Positions 34,453 through 41,736 of a DNA stretch of 64,000 bases are shown one piece after another. Within the stretch, counting starts at the first letter, position 1. Each line of letters begins with the position of its first letter. The position numbers and the translations under genes are program-made. The notes beneath the pieces are model-generated. The model was not told where the DNA came from, did no database searches, and saw nothing but the letters and a program-made list of their open reading frames with translations. This DNA comes from Candidatus Gastranaerophilales bacterium (GTDB lineage Bacteria; Cyanobacteriota; Vampirovibrionia; Gastranaerophilales; Gastranaerophilaceae): contig CANPYW010000005.1 in NCBI GenBank assembly GCA_947588745.1, positions 1 to 64,000 of the forward strand, given 5' to 3'.

Positions 34453-36292
34453 TTATTGCATTTTCACTTTCTTCTTTTTCAGCCTTTTTTGCTTTCCTTG
34501 GTTTTCTAACCGTTTTCTTCTTAGTTTTTACTTCTTCACGTTTTTGCTCGGCGGCAACTTCTACAGGAACTGTATTTTCCGGAGTTTTAACTTCCGTTGC
34601 GGCGGTTTCATCCGCATTTTGCACAGTTTCGTTATTATTATCATTTTTCTTTCTTCCTGCTGCCCTTCCTCTTTTCTTCTTTTGAACAATATCCTCAGTT
34701 TTCATTGCTTCCTCTTTAGGTTCATTTTCTTCAACAGTTTCAACCTTGTCAGATTCAAACTGCTGTACGGGAACAGGCATATCGCTGTTTAAATGTTCTA
34801 GAGCTTCCGCTTCAAGCTCTGAAATTTTATCGGCATTTACATTTTGTTCACGATTATCATTATGAATTTGGTTATTATTTTTGTTATTAAATTTGTTAAA
34901 ATTCTTCCTGTTTGAATTATCATTATCCGACTGCTGATTATTATTTGAATTATTATTCGGATTATTGTTAGGATTATTAAATACTTTATTTTGCTTATAA
35001 TTTTGTGTCTTATTTTTAATCTGTTGAACAGGAATTTTCAATTTAGCGGCTTTTGCTTTTATTTCGCCTTCTGCAACAGGTGCTGATAAAATAATTTCAT
35101 CGGGTATATAGCCATTTCCCTGACAATGCGGACATTTTTTACCAAATATTTCAGATAAACTCTGACCTTGTCTGTGTCTTGTTAATTCAACAAGCCCCAA
35201 ATCAGACAACTGACCGACTTGCGGTTTAGCTTTATCTTTTTCAAACGCTAACTCAAGTTCTTCCATAATTGCAAGTTTATCTCTGCGGGTATTCATATCT
35301 ATAAAATCAACAATTACCATACCGCCGATATTTCTCAATCTCAGCTGTCTTGCTATTTCATGAACCGCTTCTATATTAGTTTTTACAATGGTTTCATCCT
35401 GCGTATTCGAGCTTACGAATTTTCCGCTGTTAACATCAATTACCGTCAAAGCTTCCGTTTGTTGAATAAACAGATATCCGCCGCTGGGAAGATTAACTTT
35501 AGTTTGAAGTGCGGCTTTAATTTCTTTCATAACACCCGATGCCACAAGCAAAGTTTCCGAACCTTTATAAACGTTTACTTCAATATTCTTGTTCATATTC
35601 CAGTTTTGTAATATCTGTTGAGTGCGATGAACACCATAAGACGTATCAAGAATAATTTCGTCAACATCTTCACTGCAAGCTTCACGCATTACTCTGTATA
35701 ATAAATCCTGATCCCTGTATAAAAGGCTCGGAGCGGGCCTTGTTTCTGCGGCTGTTACAATCGTATTCCATTTTTCAAGCAATATTTCCATATCTTCCTG
35801 AATATCAGCTTCGGATTGCCCTTCCGCTTCGGTTCTCACAATAACACCTATACCAACAGGCTTTAAAAGACTTATTATTGATTTTAATCTTGCTCTTTCT
35901 TTATTATTAACAATTTTTTTAGAAACATTAATTCCAGTTTCCTGAGGCATTAATACCAAAAAACGACCGGGTAGACTTATCATTGTAGAAACTCTAGGCC
36001 CTTTATGACCTACAGGTTCTTTTACAACCTGTACTATAATTTTTTGTTTAGGCGATAATTTTTCTTTTAAAGTGCCTTTGCCTATTGCATCATGAGCATG
36101 AAGGAAGCCCATTTTATCATATCCGACATTTACGAACGCCGCATCTATACTTGGCAATATATTATCAACGGTTGCAAGATATACGTCATTTAAAACCATA
36201 TCACCTTTATGCACGTAAAACTCGCAAACTTTACCATCTTCAATAACGGCTGCTATATTATCTCTTTCCGCTACAACTATCGCTTTTGACAT
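34445..36292 (-). CDS. rne: Ribonuclease E/G
   Basis: This 615-residue endoribonuclease initiates mRNA decay and processes rRNA and tRNA precursors. An S1 RNA-binding domain spans about 35-125 (GDMVLNDVYLATVDNILPS...FVNVG). The catalytic region has the Mg2+-binding VIDVNSGKF and MVIVDFIDM motifs, and the zinc-link KCPHCQGNGY (about 394-403) joins subunits. The C-terminal 200 residues are disordered, with an Asn-rich stretch (about 440-490) and a Lys/Glu-rich tail, suited to degradosome contacts. The first codon follows a radical SAM gene by 23 bp, the arrangement seen widely for rng/rne. Confidence 0.93.
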   Translation of the reverse strand: MSKAIVVAERDNIAAVIEDGKVCEFYVHKGDMVLNDVYLATVDNILPSIDAAFVNVGYDKMGFLHAHDAIGKGTLKEKLSPKQKIIVQVVKEPVGHKGPRVSTMISLPGRFLVLMPQETGINVSKKIVNNKERARLKSIISLLKPVGIGVIVRTEAEGQSEADIQEDMEILLEKWNTIVTAAETRPAPSLLYRDQDLLYRVMREACSEDVDEIILDTSYGVHRTQQILQNWNMNKNIEVNVYKGSETLLVASGVMKEIKAALQTKVNLPSGGYLFIQQTEALTVIDVNSGKFVSSNTQDETIVKTNIEAVHEIARQLRLRNIGGMVIVDFIDMNTRRDKLAIMEELELAFEKDKAKPQVGQLSDLGLVELTRHRQGQSLSEIFGKKCPHCQGNGYIPDEIILSAPVAEGEIKAKAAKLKIPVQQIKNKTQNYKQNKVFNNPNNNPNNNSNNNQQSDNDNSNRKNFNKFNNKNNNQIHNDNREQNVNADKISELEAEALEHLNSDMPVPVQQFESDKVETVEENEPKEEAMKTEDIVQKKKRGRAAGRKKNDNNNETVQNADETAATEVKTPENTVPVEVAAEQKREEVKTKKKTVRKPRKAKKAEKEESENAINA

Positions 36293-36315
36293 ACAATTTC
36301 CTTTTCTTTAAACTT

Positions 36316-38814
36316 TTATAACTCGTTCATATCTTTGTCAAAAAAAGCAGTTCTGATTATTCGAAAATTAATATCTTTGTAATAGATTTTTATTAAATCA
36401 TCAGGTCTTAAAGGCGGTATATCATCGGATTTTCCCGTTTTTAAGACTGTCTTTAGTTTATTTTCAATAACTTCTGCCGACTTTATTGACTGTTTTATAT
36501 TTACAAGTTTTTTTACACCTTTTTTGTTTATCTTCTCTATTAAAATCTCATTTTTTGAAGATATGTTATCTTTAATATACAACAAATCTTCTTTTTTTAA
36601 AACATTTTCTTTTAAAGGGTATATTAAATAACTTGCCCATTGTGCAATAACATCAATCGTCTGCACTTTTTTATCAATTTTTGCCGCTGAAACAATTCTT
36701 ATTGATTTTGGCAATACATTATTTAATTTTTCAATCAAATCTTCTTCAGAAATGTTTTCACATAAATCGATATCTATAAGTTCACAGTTGCTTTCCATAA
36801 AAAGCGGCAAAGGTATTCCGAGCGAAAACTTGGGTGAAGGGCTGAAACCTTGTGTATAACATAATTTAAGACCGCTTCTATAAAGCATTTTAATTATCGT
36901 ATTTTGCCAATCCAAATGAGAAATATATCTCATTTCATCACACCTGCTCATTTTTAATCTGAAACGGATTGAATTTTGTAATGGAGAATGCTCACGTGGA
37001 TTTTTTACATATTCATAGGGCTTATCCAATACTTTATGAGTTTTTAAATTTTTACACACACCGCACAATGTGCAACCGAACTCACAAGGCATTTGGGCAA
37101 CGGAATTTAAAGCACAATTATATTGTTTTATAAGCCATTCTTTATCTAACCCCGCATCTATATTATCCCAGGGCAGAACTTCATCCGTTTTAAATGTCCT
37201 TTGAGCTTCTTCTGTTATATCAAACCCGCATTCCAAAGCTGTTTTTTGCCATAATTCTTTATCTACATTTTCACTCCAGCTTGACAGATAAACACCTTTA
37301 TTATGAAGTGCCGCTATAAAATTATTATATTTTTTATCCCCTCTTGAAAGAGCAGCCTCAAAAGATGAAATAAAGCTGTCATTATAATTAATTTTTATGC
37401 CTTTAAGACGTCTTATCTTTTCAAATAAATAATTTAATTTTTCTTTTACCTCGTCATGCGAAGCCTGAGGGCACCATTGAAGCGGAGTAAAAGGTTTTGG
37501 AACAAATATCGAAACCGTACAAGTTAAATCTAAATTCGATTTTAAATTTAAAGATTTTTTTAATTCCTTCCCCTCGTTTTTTATCTTTTCAAAAAGTTCT
37601 GCCATTTCATCAATATCTTTAAATGTTTCGGTCGGAAGTCCGATCATAAAATACAATTTTATATTTGTAAAACCCGTTTTATAACATTCCAAAACGGTTG
37701 ATATTATTTGTTCTTCGGTTAAATTTTTATTTATAACATCTCTAAGTCTTTGACTTCCCGCTTCGGGTGCAAGAGTAACAGTGCGGGCATTAACTCCGTT
37801 TACCAGCCTTGCAAGATGTGTGCTGAATTTATCAACCCTTTGGCTAGGAAGTGAAACGGATATTTGATTTTCCATCAAATCATCACTCAATTGTTCAATT
37901 ACACTTTCTATATTCGAATAATCATTCGAAGACAATGACAAAAGAGAATATTCTCTGTAACCCGTTAATTTTAAAGATTTTTTAACAAGATTAATAATAT
38001 CCTCGGCTTTACGTTCTCTTACGGGAAGATTGGTATGTCCCGCCTGACAGAAACGACACATTCTTCCGCAGCCTCTTCTGATTTCAAGTATTACTCTATC
38101 TGAAAGGCTCAACGAATAAGGAACGGGAGAGTTTATAATATTTTTATCTTTTGATATATCATATATTCTTTTTTTTACTTTGTTTTGCTCTTGCGGAGAA
38201 TATATTCCCTCAATTAAAGACAACTCTTTTATCATCTTGTTTTTGGATACATTTTGATTTTTTAATTTCAAATACTTATCAATTAGTTCAATAATTAACT
38301 CTTCCCCGTCGCCAATCATAAACAAATCGATAAAATCTTCCATAGGTTTGGGATTATAGCAGCAAGGCCCGCCTGCTATTATTAAAGGATAATTTTCATC
38401 TCTTTCATTACGCTTTAAAGGAATACCCGATAACTCAAGCATTTCAAGAACGGTGGGATACGAAAGTTCATATTGAAGAGAAAATGCCATGAAATCAAAA
38501 TCTTTTGCATTTTTTTTAGACTCCAAAGCAGATAAACAAATGTGCTGATCCCTTAATATCTGCCTGTAATCAAAATCAGGTGCATAAACCCTGTCTGCCA
38601 TAAACCTTTCATCACTATTTACAACAGAATACAAGATTTTCTGCCCCAGATTATTTATACCAATTTCATACTTATCCGGGAACGCAAACAAAAACCTGAT
38701 TTTTGCACCGTCAAAATCTTTATTTGCACTCAAATACTCCGAACCAATATATTGATACGGCTTGTTTACTTTATATAAATTTTCTTGTGTTTCTAATAAT
38801 AACGGACAGTTCAT
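36316..38814 (-). CDS. TIGR03960-type B12-binding/radical SAM protein fused to DUF2344
   Basis: This 832-residue protein has an N-terminal cobalamin-binding-like region (about 35-200), a radical SAM core with RRGCGRMCRFCQAGH (CxxxCxxC around 247-254) and a C-terminal DUF2344 domain (about 640-830). A central Cys cluster has CEFGCTLCGVC. In many bacteria the two parts are fused or adjacent and lie directly upstream of rne/rng, as here, suggesting an RNA modification or ribosome-related role. The reaction is not known to me. It directly abuts the preceding 108-residue gene (1 bp). Confidence 0.85.
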   Translation of the reverse strand: MNCPLLLETQENLYKVNKPYQYIGSEYLSANKDFDGAKIRFLFAFPDKYEIGINNLGQKILYSVVNSDERFMADRVYAPDFDYRQILRDQHICLSALESKKNAKDFDFMAFSLQYELSYPTVLEMLELSGIPLKRNERDENYPLIIAGGPCCYNPKPMEDFIDLFMIGDGEELIIELIDKYLKLKNQNVSKNKMIKELSLIEGIYSPQEQNKVKKRIYDISKDKNIINSPVPYSLSLSDRVILEIRRGCGRMCRFCQAGHTNLPVRERKAEDIINLVKKSLKLTGYREYSLLSLSSNDYSNIESVIEQLSDDLMENQISVSLPSQRVDKFSTHLARLVNGVNARTVTLAPEAGSQRLRDVINKNLTEEQIISTVLECYKTGFTNIKLYFMIGLPTETFKDIDEMAELFEKIKNEGKELKKSLNLKSNLDLTCTVSIFVPKPFTPLQWCPQASHDEVKEKLNYLFEKIRRLKGIKINYNDSFISSFEAALSRGDKKYNNFIAALHNKGVYLSSWSENVDKELWQKTALECGFDITEEAQRTFKTDEVLPWDNIDAGLDKEWLIKQYNCALNSVAQMPCEFGCTLCGVCKNLKTHKVLDKPYEYVKNPREHSPLQNSIRFRLKMSRCDEMRYISHLDWQNTIIKMLYRSGLKLCYTQGFSPSPKFSLGIPLPLFMESNCELIDIDLCENISEEDLIEKLNNVLPKSIRIVSAAKIDKKVQTIDVIAQWASYLIYPLKENVLKKEDLLYIKDNISSKNEILIEKINKKGVKKLVNIKQSIKSAEVIENKLKTVLKTGKSDDIPPLRPDDLIKIYYKDINFRIIRTAFFDKDMNEL

Positions 38815-39141
38815 TTATGCCAAATCGTCAGGAATATATCTTTCTATATCTATAATTTCGCCATAAGATTTATTATTTTTAAATCTATCCAAAAACCTTA
38901 ATAAAGACTCATTGGGAACTTTATATTTATATATTGCGACACCGATACCGACCTTACGCATTACACTAACGATATAAAAACATTTATCGGCGAAATCCCG
39001 CAATAATTCTTCATTAAAATAATTACCGTTTTCATCACGAGACAGCTTTACATACTGAAAACCTTTAAAAAATCTTTGCTTTTCATTATTAGTATTCTGT
39101 GATGGTTTTTTAAATAAATCTATAATTTTATCTTCTGACAT
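38815..39141 (-). CDS. Conserved small protein at head of the rne operon, unknown function
   Basis: This 108-residue protein has a short polar N-terminus and a compact alpha/beta body (VKLSRDENGNYFNEEL, then CFYIVSVMRKVGIGVAIYKYKVP). I do not recognise a domain. It is followed by the radical SAM gene without a gap. No Shine-Dalgarno precedes the ATG; instead TTGACT, a 17-bp spacer and TTCAAT end 6 nt before it, which suggests leaderless expression. Confidence 0.6.
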   Translation of the reverse strand: MSEDKIIDLFKKPSQNTNNEKQRFFKGFQYVKLSRDENGNYFNEELLRDFADKCFYIVSVMRKVGIGVAIYKYKVPNESLLRFLDRFKNNKSYGEIIDIERYIPDDLA

Positions 39142-39180
39142 ATTTTTATTGAATAAAATTATTTTAATTCAGTCAAATTA

Positions 39181-39210
39181 TTAACAATTATTTATTTTCT
39201 GTAGTATAAT
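39181..39210 (+). promoter_or_regulatory. Promoter of tRNA-Glu
   Basis: TATAAT (39205-39210) is a perfect -10, with TTAACA (39181-39186) 18 bp upstream as the -35. The tRNA begins 16 bp after the -10. Confidence 0.65.
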
Positions 39211-39225
39211 AAAAGAAAAATTCAT

Positions 39226-39297
39226 AGCGGTATCGTCTAGTGGTCAGGACGGGAGATTCTCAATCTCCAAACACGGGTTCAATTCCCGTTACCGCCG
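39226..39297 (+). tRNA. tRNA-Glu (CTC)
   Basis: The anticodon stem GGAGA/TCTCC encloses TTCTCAA with anticodon CTC. The D-arm GTC...GAC, T-arm ACGGG TTCAATT CCCGT, and discriminator G are as expected for Glu. Acceptor pairs 2-7 (GCGGTA/TACCGC) are perfect, but the first pair is A1-C72, a mismatch. The CTC isoacceptor is usually secondary to TTC. Confidence 0.88.
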
Positions 39298-39422
39298 GTT
39301 CTGCTTTCCTATTACTATACAGCTTTTGGCTATTTTTAAGTTTTCTTATGTTCATTCCGTGTCCGTTTTTGATTTTGAATTAAATACTAAGTCTGTGAAT
39401 TAAATTAAAAACCGCAAAGAAA

Positions 39423-39575
39423 TTATTTTTCCGTATCATCTATCCAAACATAAGTTCTGGGTACGGCAGATAAAAAAGGATTAAATCCGTTTTCATAATT
39501 TCGGGAATTATTTATATATTTATCAAATTTATCTATTTTAAATTTTATAAATAAAAAATATCGTTTTAAACTCAT
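39423..39575 (-). CDS. Small 50-residue protein, unknown function
   Basis: A minus-strand reading frame too short for a usual ORF cut-off encodes 50 residues, starting MSLKRYFLFIKFK and ending RTYVWIDDTEK. GGAAG lies 5 nt upstream of the ATG. The N-terminal half is basic and aromatic, the C-terminal half contains NGFNPFLSAVPRTY. I do not recognise it. Support is the ribosome binding site and the protein-like composition in an otherwise empty 337-bp interval; homology would be needed to prove it. Confidence 0.4.
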   Translation of the reverse strand: MSLKRYFLFIKFKIDKFDKYINNSRNYENGFNPFLSAVPRTYVWIDDTEK

Positions 39576-39643
39576 AATAACTTCCAATAATTACATTATG
39601 CAAAAACACTTTTAATAAAATACCCCTATTAATATTGATTTTT

Positions 39644-39672
39644 TTGAAAAAAAACATAGACTTGTGTATAAT
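39644..39672 (+). promoter_or_regulatory. Consensus promoter giving a leaderless receiver mRNA
   Basis: TTGAAA (39644-39649), a 17-bp spacer and TATAAT (39667-39672) precede the ATG at 39680 by only 7 bases, so the predicted start of transcription coincides with the start codon. No Shine-Dalgarno is present. Confidence 0.7.
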
Positions 39673-39679
39673 AAATAAC

Positions 39680-40096
39680 ATGCAAAAGAAAATATTAATA
39701 ACAGACGATACAAAAACCTGGTTATACTTTCATCAGGAAACAATAAAAGAACTTTATAACGATACATTTGACATACAAATGTGCGATTCGGCCGTTCAGG
39801 CATATAATTTAGTACAAAGAAATAAAACCAATCCGTTTGATATCATAATAACAGACCTTCAAATGGAAGATAGTCATGAGCCTCAAACAGCAGGTGAATG
39901 GTTGATTAATCATATTAAAAAAACAGATGAATATTCAACTACCAAAATAATTATCATATCTGCCATGAGTAATATTGAAGATATCGCAAAAAAACTAAAT
40001 GTAGAATGCATTTCAAAGCAAAGATTGATAAATAACAAATTATTATTGAAATATATGTTTGAAAAATTAATGCCTTATTTAAGCAGCACTATCTAA
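39680..40096 (+). CDS. Stand-alone response regulator receiver protein
   Basis: This protein of about 138 residues is a single receiver domain: [10 protein letters not shown] with the acidic pair, the phosphoacceptor in [13 protein letters not shown] (about residue 57), IIIISAMSN with the conserved Ser/Thr position, and CISKQRL with the Lys. No output domain follows, so it may act by protein contact or in phosphorelay, CheY-like. An upstream extension of the frame to 39635 overlaps the promoter and is rejected. It converges with smpB and overlaps it by 8 bp. Confidence 0.85.
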   Translation: MQKKILITDDTKTWLYFHQETIKELYNDTFDIQMCDSAVQAYNLVQRNKTNPFDIIITDLQMEDSHEPQTAGEWLINHIKKTDEYSTTKIIIISAMSNIEDIAKKLNVECISKQRLINNKLLLKYMFEKLMPYLSSTI

Positions 40097-40547
40097 CTTT
40101 TTTTAACTTTACGGCTCTTTCAATATCTCTGTTTTGAACTTTTTTAGCAAGATCATCACGTTTATCATAAAGTTTTTTACCTTTTGCAAGCGATATTTCC
40201 AATTTAGCCCAACCGTTCTCGATAAACAAAGATAAAGGAACTATTGTGTAACCGTCCTTTTTAATTTTACCGGACATTTTTTCGATTTCTTTTTTATTAA
40301 GCAACAGCTTTCTAGTTCTGTTTTCATCGTGGTTATACCTGTTTCCCTGTTCGTAAGGGCTTATATGGCAGTTATATAAATAAACTTCACCATCATTGAT
40401 TTTGATAAAGCTGTCTTTCAGATTCACACCGCCTTTGCGTACGGATTTAATTTCTGTACCCGTTAACACCATGCCCGCCTCGTATTTATCGAATATATGA
40501 TATTCGTGAAACGCTTTTTTGTTATTTGATATAATTTTTCTGCTCAT
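40089..40547 (-). CDS. smpB: SsrA-binding protein SmpB
   Basis: This 152-residue protein binds tmRNA and brings it to stalled ribosomes. Typical elements are present: [29 protein letters not shown] (split across residues 9-37), [28 protein letters not shown] and the C-terminal [17 protein letters not shown], whose basic tail enters the decoding centre. The start ATG is only 6 nt after a TATAAT that lies inside the end of the preceding gene, with a weak GGTG site, so expression may be coupled or leaderless. Confidence 0.96.
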   Translation of the reverse strand: MSRKIISNNKKAFHEYHIFDKYEAGMVLTGTEIKSVRKGGVNLKDSFIKINDGEVYLYNCHISPYEQGNRYNHDENRTRKLLLNKKEIEKMSGKIKKDGYTIVPLSLFIENGWAKLEISLAKGKKLYDKRDDLAKKVQNRDIERAVKLKKVR

Positions 40548-40554
40548 ACACCAA

Positions 40555-40851
40555 TTATAACATCATAATTTCATTTTCAATCACTTGCATCATAATAATA
40601 TTAATAAGTATTTTCCTTTTATTCGAATTATCAAATATATTTTTTAATTCGGCTTTATAAATTTTATAATAAAATTCATTATTTGAATTATAAACAAAAG
40701 CGGATAGATAGTTTTTTGAATTATTGTTAATAACTATTTCCGAAACAGATTGTTCAAAAAGCAATTTATATTGAAACAAATCTAATATTTGTTTAAACCT
40801 GCCGTTCAGATACAACTGCATAATTATTTGTTTATTATAACGTCTAGACAC
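40555..40851 (-). CDS. Small unknown protein upstream of smpB
   Basis: This 98-residue basic protein is rich in Asn, Ile, Tyr and Lys and looks helical throughout ([20 protein letters not shown]... and a C-terminal [18 protein letters not shown]). I recognise no domain. It overlaps the preceding small gene by 8 bp and ends 7 bp before smpB, so the three form a tight operon. Both small proteins may be lineage-specific. Confidence 0.5.
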   Translation of the reverse strand: MSRRYNKQIIMQLYLNGRFKQILDLFQYKLLFEQSVSEIVINNNSKNYLSAFVYNSNNEFYYKIYKAELKNIFDNSNKRKILINIIMMQVIENEIMML

Positions 40852-41131
40852 TTTTTACAAACTTTTTTAAACGATTATAATAATAGTTAATCTTGTTATC
40901 CTGAACAATTTGTCTTAATTTATTTTCCGCTTTAACGAAATAAGGTATATCATTAATGCCGGTTGTTATTTCATAATCTCTATAAATATTGTTTAACACA
41001 TCTTTTAATATATAGATTTTTTCATTTCTGGATATAAATAAATTAGCGAAACAATCCGTAATAATTTCTTTAAAAGTTGCTCGTTCGCAATCTGTATTGT
41101 TTGTAACAAGACGTAAATATCTTTTTTTCAT
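40844..41131 (-). CDS. Small unknown protein, first gene of the smpB operon
   Basis: This protein of about 95 residues begins MKKRYLRLVTNN; it is basic and mostly helical, with KEIITDCFANLFISRNEKIYILKDVL-type amphipathic helices. I do not recognise a family. The ATG at 41131 is preferred over 41143 because AAGGG directly abuts the latter. It diverges from the XRE regulator gene, whose operator-like repeats lie between them and may control both. Confidence 0.5.
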   Translation of the reverse strand: MKKRYLRLVTNNTDCERATFKEIITDCFANLFISRNEKIYILKDVLNNIYRDYEITTGINDIPYFVKAENKLRQIVQDNKINYYYNRLKKFVKSV

Positions 41132-41224
41132 CACTATACACATCCCTTTCCTTCTATTTTTATAAAATTAATGCAATAATATGTAACTCATAGTATAATG
41201 TTTATATAAAGTTGTACATATTAT

Positions 41225-41260
41225 TGTTTCTATAAAAAATATATTACATTATGATGTAAT
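41225..41260 (+). promoter_or_regulatory. Promoter and operator-like repeats of the XRE regulator
   Basis: TTGTTT (41225-41230), a 17-bp spacer and CATTAT (41248-41253) form a moderate promoter. The inverted repeat TTACAT-TATG-ATGTAA (41245-41260) covers its -10. Further ATGTAA copies occur at 41181-41186 and 41285-41290 in the same divergent region, consistent with repressor sites. Confidence 0.45.
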
Positions 41261-41313
41261 TTTTTACAATGAAACAAGTTCTTAATGTAACAAAAATTAA
41301 AGTAGGAAATTAT

Positions 41314-41736
41314 ATGAATATAGGAAAAAGAATTAAAAAGCTTAGGTCAGAGCTAAATTTATCATCTATTAAATTTGCAGAGAGTCTTGATATTCCCGTA
41401 AGAACAATAGGCAGTTACGAACGAAATGAAGCCCAGCCCGGTGCAAAATTTCTTAAAGCCTTAGTTGATTGTTATTATGTAAATATAAACTGGATACTTA
41501 CAGGAAAAGGTAACATGTTTATATCTGAAAAAACAAATAAAGACTTAAATTATATAAGTCTGCTTAAAGAAAAATTCAATCTTACAGAAAGAGAAATGGA
41601 AGGACTTGCCGAAATATTGGAAACAGAAGCCAGCAGAGATATGGTTTTTAAGTTCATTGAAATTAAACATGGCAGTAAAGAAGCTCTTGATAGTTTAATT
41701 TATAACCTGCAAGGCATAAAAGCTATTTATGGTTAA
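41314..41736 (+). CDS. XRE-family transcriptional regulator
   Basis: This protein of about 140 residues has an N-terminal helix-turn-helix: IGKRIKKLRSELNLSSIKFAESLDIPVRTIGSYERNEAQPG (split across residues 2-42), then a DCYYVNINWILTGKGNMF segment typical of CI/Cro-like regulators, and a C-terminal helical part (about 85-140) without a peptidase motif. The start at 41314 has AGGA 7 nt upstream; the longer frame from 41269 is rejected. It is divergent from the smpB operon. Confidence 0.82.
   Translation: MNIGKRIKKLRSELNLSSIKFAESLDIPVRTIGSYERNEAQPGAKFLKALVDCYYVNINWILTGKGNMFISEKTNKDLNYISLLKEKFNLTEREMEGLAEILETEASRDMVFKFIEIKHGSKEALDSLIYNLQGIKAIYG

Noticed and set aside
41269-41313. N-terminal extension of the XRE regulator
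   Set aside because: The extension covers the operator-like region and lacks a ribosome binding site, while the internal ATG at 41314 has one.
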